Positions 30,001 through 34,503 of a stretch of DNA of 34,503 nucleotides are shown in pieces. Position 1 is the first letter of the stretch, and each line of letters starts with the position of its first letter. Source of the stretch: Paulinella micropora (Eukaryota; Cercozoa; Imbricatea; Euglyphida); NCBI GenBank assembly GCA_009731375.1, contig BJOX01000014.1, positions 173,923 through 208,425 on the forward strand. The letters are read 5' to 3'. The translations under genes were made by a program, and so were the position numbers. Under the pieces are notes generated by a model. It did not search any database, was not told the DNA's origin, and was given only the letters and a program-made list of their open reading frames with translations.

Positions 30001-32880
30001 AATGAGATCTTTGAGCGCATGAAGCGCTTGCAAAGCCTCTTCGCCCCACTTCTCAAAATCTCCAAAATCTATCATTTTCTCCAACTTAGCCCGTGTTGCA
30101 CCCCAATCGGGTATAAACTGGCTATAGTATTGCGCCATCTCAAGGAATGAGTGCAATTCAGTGCGGTTCTTTGGTATCGGTCGATTCNNNNNNNNNNCAT
30201 TCATAATCTCCTCCCTCTTCTCTTTGGATATCGAGACACGATTATGGGAGATCTCGTACCCTAAGTATGTCACACTCGTCTTGGCATGTTGACACTTCTT
30301 TAGATTGCACTTCAGGCCAAAAGCTCCGATGCGCCTGAATATATCGGACAAATGATCGATATGCTCCTCCATTGTGTTAGAGTATACGATAATGTCATCG
30401 ATATAGCAAAATGCATATTCTCCCGCCTTCTGTCCCCGCCTTCTCATAAAGCCTCCGTCAGACAAATCATCGTACTGACTGCTCAACATCTTCTGCATCG
30501 CCTTCTGGAAAAGTCCTGGGGCTTGCTTGAGGCCCATCGGAAGCACTTTCCATTGGTATATTTCCATACCCACCACAAACGCCGTCAGCCATCTGGACTT
30601 TTCCTCCAGTGGTATCTGCCAGAAGCCATTCTTAAGGTCAATGACCGAATAGAATTTTGCATTCCGCAGTACTCTCCTTCCTTCTTCTAATGTCGGGAGA
30701 GGATTTCTCTCTTCCTCCAGCACCTTGTTAACACGAGCATAGTTAACTGTCAGGCGCCATTCTCCTCCTGGCTTCGGCACTATTCTCGGTTGTGAGACTA
30801 TTGAGGATGTTGATCTCTCAATAAAGTCCTCATTGAGCAGCTGTCTTGCTAGCTCCTCCGCTATCTTCGCCTCATGTATACTCAAATTCGCCCTTCGTGG
30901 TGCCGGTGACGGCTCCGCACCCGGTATTTTGTAAATAACCGCAGTGAAATCTTCAGGCTTGACACCACCTGCATGTGGAGGGTCAAAAATTTCCTTGTTC
31001 GCCTCTAATTTGGCTTTTAAAAGCTCCTTCTCCTTCTCCGTGCCTACTCCTTCTTCCAATATTTTCCGCGCCGCCTCTTGAAAATCTTCATCAGACATCT
31101 GCTTATGCTGCTTGAGGGGTTCTCTGTCCTCCTCCAAGCCTAAGTCCTCTTCCGAGACATCATCTAGGCCCGTCTTTTCATACGTGACCGTGTCCGGCTC
31201 ATCATCTTTACCGAGCTCCACCAGCATGTCAATGAGTCTCGCGTATTGCAAAGGAGCTTTACGGGTGTAAAAACCATCAAAGCATGTGAATGCTTGCGGT
31301 ATCAATTTCAACTTGTCGAGGTCTCTGAGCTTCCGCTTGTATGCACTGCTCTGCTCACGAGTTCCCATACGACAAGCCACCACTAGCTGTTGCTTGCGAG
31401 AGGGTACCGGTATAGGATGATCAATAAGCCGGTCCCTTATTTCCTGCGCCCATATCGCCTTCTCATTATATGGCAGGATAATAGTATACGGCTTATTATT
31501 TTCGAATAAAGTCCGTAAGCATTTCTTCACTTCAGACAGTGAACGCGGCCACGTGGGCTCGTCACCCCAGAAATCAGTAATAAAACTTTTAATAGTTTCT
31601 GGTGGAGTATCCGGGATTCGCCCCGTTCTCCTTGGTACAAACGCCTCCCTTTTTTCTTCTCCTACTTTCGCATGGAAACAGTATCCGTTAGTAATATGGA
31701 CATCTGTTCCTACTCCTTCCGCGAATCTCGCCAACGACGGGCTTCTTTGTGCGACACATATAATCTCCTCCTTTCGCTTCTCGATTAAGTCATCAATAGA
31801 CTTTTTGTCCCAATGGCATGTCGGAACTGTGACAGTGCACACTTGGGATTCCCAATTGTCGGTCCAGGACAGTTCATCCGGTCTTACGACATGGGGGTGA
31901 ACGTACACCTCAAGTGCCTCATGTGCGATGGCCATCTTTTTGTGATCCGTCGCTAGACTCAGCTCATAAGCCTCATAAGAGTCAGTAGCGTTGAAGGGAT
32001 CAATATCGTTCTCTTCTCCTCTTTTTACTCCATATATCACTCGCCGTGCGGCGCAATCAATCACAGCCCCCATCGTAGCCAATTGGTCATACGATAGTAA
32101 TATTGACCCGTGGTAACCGGGGACGACATAGAGGTCCATACGGTATACTCGTGCGGATTTCAATTTAAAGGTCAGTGTGATGATTCCCGTGATATCCGTC
32201 CGGCTGCTCACTCCTTTGAGAGTGCCCGTTGACTTTTTCATATTTCCGTCCACCCAGTCCCGGTATCGATTAAAAAACTTCCGGCCGACAATATTAATAT
32301 TCGCCATCGTATCATTACCAACTTTTAATATTGTCTTCAATGTTTCACAATAAAGTTCCGTATAACACAGAGCATCGGGCCTGTGTATATTGGCTGCGAG
32401 AACAAGAACTTTACGTTCCAAATTTTGGAGTCTTGTCTCTAAGTTTTTCAACTCCTCCTTCTTCTCCTCCTGCTTCACCTCATTAACATTTTTATTATTC
32501 TGCGGTACTGGTGCGTTTACTATTTGAGCGACATTGTCTTGTGGTACTTGAGTACACACATTGTCTTTTTGCTCGCCACCCGCCGCGACCGTAGACATTG
32601 AGTCTGTTCGTGGTTGTTTGCTTGGCCGAGGCGATACGTCTGCCATTGGCCTCCTCGCCTCCATCGCAAGTCTCGCCTTCCTATTTGCATCAGTTATCAT
32701 TGGTAACCGTGCTGTATGAACGGGTATGAGACTACCTTGGGGCTGCAGTCTCTGTGTACCCACATCTTTGTTTTCACATAGAGGAAGCGTTGGCCCAGTC
32801 TGCACAACAGCATTAGAAAGCACTGTGACTTTAGGGTTAAACTTCACAGTCTTCTCCTTCCTCTCTTCTTCCCCCTCCAG
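27070..32880 (-). CDS. pol: Pol polyprotein (protease, reverse transcriptase, RNase H, integrase)
   Basis: The frame is open from just after the gag UGA; the first possible start is GTG at 32847, counted as residue 1 (1925 residues). Retropepsin-like region at about 170-270: NDTMANINIVGRKF, with DTM where DTG is usual, then ILLSYDQLATMGAVID. Reverse transcriptase at about 660-890: WRLTVNYARVNK, VIDLKNGFWQIP, LPMGLKQAPGLFQ and the YIDD catalytic motif near 815. RNase H at about 965-1085: DTDAS, REALAVVWAL and RTDHHNL. Integrase at about 1290-1470: His/Cys zinc finger (HPGRQRTH...CIPCK) and the catalytic triad in IDHVGPF, CSDRGSDF and NGKIERVHR. A GPY/F-like module (HWKGPYQI) lies near 1600. 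A further extension of about 270 residues, charged and then compact, is unassigned. The polyprotein makes cDNA from element RNA and inserts it in host DNA. Ten Ns interrupt the reverse transcriptase region. Confidence 0.93.
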   Translation of the reverse strand: MEGEEERKEKTVKFNPKVTVLSNAVVQTGPTLPLCENKDVGTQRLQPQGSLIPVHTARLPMITDANRKARLAMEARRPMADVSPRPSKQPRTDSMSTVAAGGEQKDNVCTQVPQDNVAQIVNAPVPQNNKNVNEVKQEEKKEELKNLETRLQNLERKVLVLAANIHRPDALCYTELYCETLKTILKVGNDTMANINIVGRKFFNRYRDWVDGNMKKSTGTLKGVSSRTDITGIITLTFKLKSARVYRMDLYVVPGYHGSILLSYDQLATMGAVIDCAARRVIYGVKRGEENDIDPFNATDSYEAYELSLATDHKKMAIAHEALEVYVHPHVVRPDELSWTDNWESQVCTVTVPTCHWDKKSIDDLIEKRKEEIICVAQRSPSLARFAEGVGTDVHITNGYCFHAKVGEEKREAFVPRRTGRIPDTPPETIKSFITDFWGDEPTWPRSLSEVKKCLRTLFENNKPYTIILPYNEKAIWAQEIRDRLIDHPIPVPSRKQQLVVACRMGTREQSSAYKRKLRDLDKLKLIPQAFTCFDGFYTRKAPLQYARLIDMLVELGKDDEPDTVTYEKTGLDDVSEEDLGLEEDREPLKQHKQMSDEDFQEAARKILEEGVGTEKEKELLKAKLEANKEIFDPPHAGGVKPEDFTAVIYKIPGAEPSPAPRRANLSIHEAKIAEELARQLLNEDFIERSTSSIVSQPRIVPKPGGEWRLTVNYARVNKVLEEERNPLPTLEEGRRVLRNAKFYSVIDLKNGFWQIPLEEKSRWLTAFVVGMEIYQWKVLPMGLKQAPGLFQKAMQKMLSSQYDDLSDGGFMRRRGQKAGEYAFCYIDDIIVYSNTMEEHIDHLSDIFRRIGAFGLKCNLKKCQHAKTSVTYLGYEISHNRVSISKEKREEIMNXXXXNRPIPKNRTELHSFLEMAQYYSQFIPDWGATRAKLEKMIDFGDFEKWGEEALQALHALKDLIYKDPKDGGLVLTMPDFTKQFVVDTDASKFAIGAVLQQEDEEKKLRPIMFISRKLCAAERNYCTRQREALAVVWALKRLREYLWGGPQFTVRTDHHNLLWLMNHEQTGRLARWQAFLSCFDFTMVHLPGKRNVVADSLSRLEFNSEVSALVSTVEMEDLSTDKVYEVSHIEAMEMASGVRYDRTGLRYSPQGPDHGICCELHTQEDAEWSYEVYENAKANIREEEETQEVYAEPPQERRSDLDDDPERIGVRLEDGTIHIASPTAWRQQQAQDPEFKELIQLYQNPDELRMTKAIKDQMKEMGWRDGLLWYKGLHGRYASQPDKWTLWVPESLRRFIFVAAHNCPLLAHPGRQRTHMFVARRFWWKKMKEEIDQAVDACIPCKINKTPLKANFGLIGEFPLHAGMFEFIHIDHVGPFPESKDGYKYLLTAIDRATNYVWIIPVKDVTGKTTAEALIDRIISQIGVPRKICSDRGSDFNNEVIDKLSKYYGMKWQYVTAYNPRANGKIERVHRPLKASLKMYCTKKENQRAWVEAAPSFAFAMNCLPSTALGGSKSSISPYQLVYGREPDIPTSLLHPKDTWADELFGMRLRAEQIITAHREAERRKTDAEGVRQAHLDQIKFQVGDIVLLYHPQVPKGVSSKMFTHWKGPYQIMEQTGPLNYKIRGRGKVQIVNVRRLIKYDPFLLEDESVEEALKRMKDDFKEVPPIHKEAGIDQDDAYRAPIAEKEESEVDSKEKTDRISAVGTQSKSPREHSGKKEKITEAQLRRARNDLINDQPRKAMRSMRSKDVHQEEEGTDTDPNAGNVEIVHERWKEGDAIATIAWVKNVFYLMRPAEQHVADDTLSDLYLMRVVAVPRQMRVTRTLKISSAAKIVQPILQFWRSMDPVEDPKARHYLPVYKDAKSLETWDDTITPRDKDYTAWTIQTLPRGVLDVPFELSLGGIPNKIWDILEQSKFDLTFVGGPPPGKEIRARRRRQ
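30188..30197. other. Assembly gap (10 N) in pol
   Basis: It falls in the connection after the reverse transcriptase core. The frame is kept with the ten Ns as written, but the true size is unknown. Confidence 0.95.
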
Positions 32881-32886
32881 TCATTC
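32878..32886 (-). promoter_or_regulatory. Candidate gag-pol readthrough site (UGA CUG)
   Basis: gag ends GTG GAA TGA and continues in the same frame CTG GAG GGG GAA GAA with no further stop through pol. UGA followed by CU is known to be a leaky context in some viral and cellular readthrough genes. No ATG exists between the stop and the pol frame, and the first GTG is 34 bases downstream. Readthrough, as in gammaretroviruses, is therefore the simplest way to make Pol. Confidence 0.5.
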
Positions 32887-34503
32887 CACCACCTCGAAAC
32901 GATTACCTTGAGTAGTGTCCGGGTAGGATGACGTATCGGTCTCCGAGGCAGTGTTGTAGGCCTGAGCTCGACCGAAATTTGGGTTGGAGCTTGCCCACGA
33001 GCCTCCTCCTCCTCTGGGTGGGGGGGCTGGAGCTCGAACAGCTCTCCCTCCATAAGGGGTATATCCCCGACCTCCTCCTCTTCCTCTCTGAGGGGTTCCC
33101 TGCCACCTCGAGGCTCCTCTCCATGTTCCTCGTCCTCGTCCTCCTCCTCCTCCTCCTCGTCCTCCTGCTCCTGCTCCTCCTTCTCGTCCTCTTTGAGAGG
33201 CCTTTAAGTTCTTTTGTCTCTCCCTTTCCTCCTTCTTCTCCTTCATCCTCTTCATGTAGGTAATGATTGCCTCTCGTAACTCCTCATCATCACACATATT
33301 GGCATACCAACCTTCGTTCACAGCGGCAATCTGAAGCATATTGAAAAGGCCCGGTTCCTTGCCTTCCGTCCTGCTCAGAAAATTTGCCCTTGCTGTTGGG
33401 TTCTGCCTATCATGATTGAAAGAGCAGTCTCTGTTCTCCATCTGTGCCTTACACTGCAAGCCCGCGAACCACCTCCAACATGCGGTCTTCAGGTCTGGCT
33501 CTCTCTGTCTCTTCCAACCGGCAACTCTGTTTGTGTACGTGGCTTGTGCGCCAACGGGTACACCGCCTGCCTGTGCCGTATCTGCCTCCGTGAGCGAGTC
33601 CATGTTTGAGCATGCACTCATCACTTCTTGAAACAGTGCTGACGGAGCAACGCTTTGAACCGTATGTTCGAACACGTGTGTCTCGAGGAAGTTCTTGGAC
33701 TTTACTGAGCTAAACGTCGAGCATTGTTGTATGAGCTGAGTAAGCTTACTCGGGTTAACTGTGTGTAACGCCGAGAAGAAATAGAGGATGATCGACTTGC
33801 GGCCATAGAATAGCCCATAGGAGGAAACTACCTCCGTAAGGGTCGCCGCCAAGCCAACAGCACTCCTCAAACTCATCGCCACTGTCTCAAAGATTTCAAA
33901 TCCTATGAGAGTACCAGTGCAGAGATGCTGGTATCCATGAGATTGAAAATATGAAATGAGTGTGGCCACCGCCAGTTCACACTGAGCGTCTAGGCCTGTT
34001 GCATTGTTTCTCTTAATCTCCTCCTTCTTTCTCAAAAACTTGTACTGTGTCAGATCAAATCCCTCCGAGACTAGAGATTGGTCAAAAACAGTAACAAGGG
34101 CCTCGTATTCCTGCGTTTCGTCGCAAGGAAAAGCCTTCATGCAGGCATTGATCTCTTTGAGCTTGCTCAAAAGCGAAGCATCAGAGTCTTTGTCTGAGCT
34201 CGTCTTGGCATATAGCATGAGACTTGCCACTCCTCCTTTCTTCCCCTTGAAGGCATTTATGATGTTCTGTCTGTCCTTCTTCTCCGTGTTTGTGACCACC
34301 ACCGTAGTTGACGCCGGGGGTGCAGGGGCTGGTGGGGCAGGAGCTGGTGGGGTCAAATATGTCGGAGGGTGTGCCTTTGCACCACTCACTTTTGCTTTCA
34401 TTCTTTCCAGTCTCATCGTCTTCTCGAACTCCGCATTCTCTTTCGCCTTCTTCTTCTCAGATATCACCAGCTTTTGAGCATGAGTGATAAAGGCCACCAA
34501 TTC
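32881..34503 (-). CDS. gag: Gag capsid/nucleocapsid polyprotein, 5' truncated
   Basis: The frame is open from the window edge to a TGA at 32881-32883; the apparent first codon at 34500 is TTG and not a real start. Of the 539 residues seen, the first part has a charged helix and a Pro/Ala linker. About 90-310 is a mainly helical region expected to be the capsid domain. A C-x8-C-x8-C-x3-H finger (CWRWFAGLQC...CSFNH) lies at about 341-363, then a Glu/Lys-rich helix and a Gly/Arg-rich RGG segment at about 430-510 for RNA binding. The finger is CCCH-like and not the usual CCHC zinc knuckle. Gag packages element RNA in virus-like particles. The same frame continues into pol after the single UGA. 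Confidence 0.85.
   Translation of the reverse strand, partial: ELVAFITHAQKLVISEKKKAKENAEFEKTMRLERMKAKVSGAKAHPPTYLTPPAPAPPAPAPPASTTVVVTNTEKKDRQNIINAFKGKKGGVASLMLYAKTSSDKDSDASLLSKLKEINACMKAFPCDETQEYEALVTVFDQSLVSEGFDLTQYKFLRKKEEIKRNNATGLDAQCELAVATLISYFQSHGYQHLCTGTLIGFEIFETVAMSLRSAVGLAATLTEVVSSYGLFYGRKSIILYFFSALHTVNPSKLTQLIQQCSTFSSVKSKNFLETHVFEHTVQSVAPSALFQEVMSACSNMDSLTEADTAQAGGVPVGAQATYTNRVAGWKRQREPDLKTACWRWFAGLQCKAQMENRDCSFNHDRQNPTARANFLSRTEGKEPGLFNMLQIAAVNEGWYANMCDDEELREAIITYMKRMKEKKEERERQKNLKASQRGREGGAGAGGRGGGGGGRGRGTWRGASRWQGTPQRGRGGGRGYTPYGGRAVRAPAPPPRGGGGSWASSNPNFGRAQAYNTASETDTSSYPDTTQGNRFEVVE

Larger units (their letters stand above)
27070..34503 (-). mobile_element. Ty3/gypsy-type LTR retrotransposon, 5' end cut by the window
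   Basis: The order gag, protease, reverse transcriptase, RNase H, integrase on the minus strand is the Ty3/gypsy order. Both reading frames are long and intact apart from an N gap at 30188-30197, so the copy may be young. Primer-binding site and 5' LTR lie to the right of the window. Confidence 0.9.

Noticed and set aside
32926-33263. Plus-strand Leu-rich ORF opposite gag
   Set aside because: It is the antisense of the Gly/Arg-rich RGG coding region.

Overview
This window looks like nuclear DNA of a eukaryote, most likely a microbial one. The evidence is a minus-strand gene split by short GT-AG introns, a Ty3/gypsy-type retrotransposon, a transposase-like gene with introns, very many microsatellites, and four runs of Ns that look like assembly gaps. 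The species cannot be named from this sequence. A protist, alga or chromerid-like genome is only a suspicion, based on a bacterial-style giant surface protein and a virus-like AT-rich island.

Layout. (1) Positions 349 to about 14855, minus strand: one giant gene for a cell-surface protein of at least about 4305 residues. Nine introns can be placed so that every exon joins in frame. The N-terminal exons encode a module otherwise typical of very large bacterial exoproteins. The 10.7-kb last exon encodes about 28 bacterial-Ig-like domains of about 119 residues, then a Lys/Asp-rich nine-residue repeat, one transmembrane helix and a short tail with an acidic dileucine signal. Inside this exon a block of eight domains (2856 bp, 952 residues) is repeated three times almost without change. 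(2) 14856-17170: no clear gene; a dense cluster of unrelated microsatellites. (3) 17170-21660: an AT-rich island with different composition and small plus-strand ORFs. These include two CxCG zinc-finger miniproteins, a broken basic miniprotein, an unknown 178-residue protein and the broken N-terminal part of a protein-primed family-B DNA polymerase. It resembles the remains of a polinton-like virus, virophage or linear plasmid. Two non-viral inserts interrupt it: a 50-bp unit flanked by an 18-bp direct repeat, and a 410-bp sequence inside (TAA)n. (4) 21730-25903, minus strand: a degenerate transposase-like gene with introns, an internal TAG, two frameshifts and a C-terminal domain like that of retroelement integrases. 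(5) 25904-27069: microsatellites and probable retroelement 3' flank. (6) 27070-34503, minus strand: the gag and pol genes of a Ty3/gypsy-type element. gag and pol share one frame and are separated by a single UGA, which suggests stop-codon readthrough. The 5' end lies beyond the window.

The genes do not form a pathway. The unifying picture is a host surface-protein gene beside a stretch where several kinds of selfish DNA and simple repeats have accumulated. The most unusual items are the intron-containing bacterial-type giant adhesin with freshly amplified repeats, the virus-like polymerase island, the 50-bp insert with target duplication, and the in-frame UGA between gag and pol.
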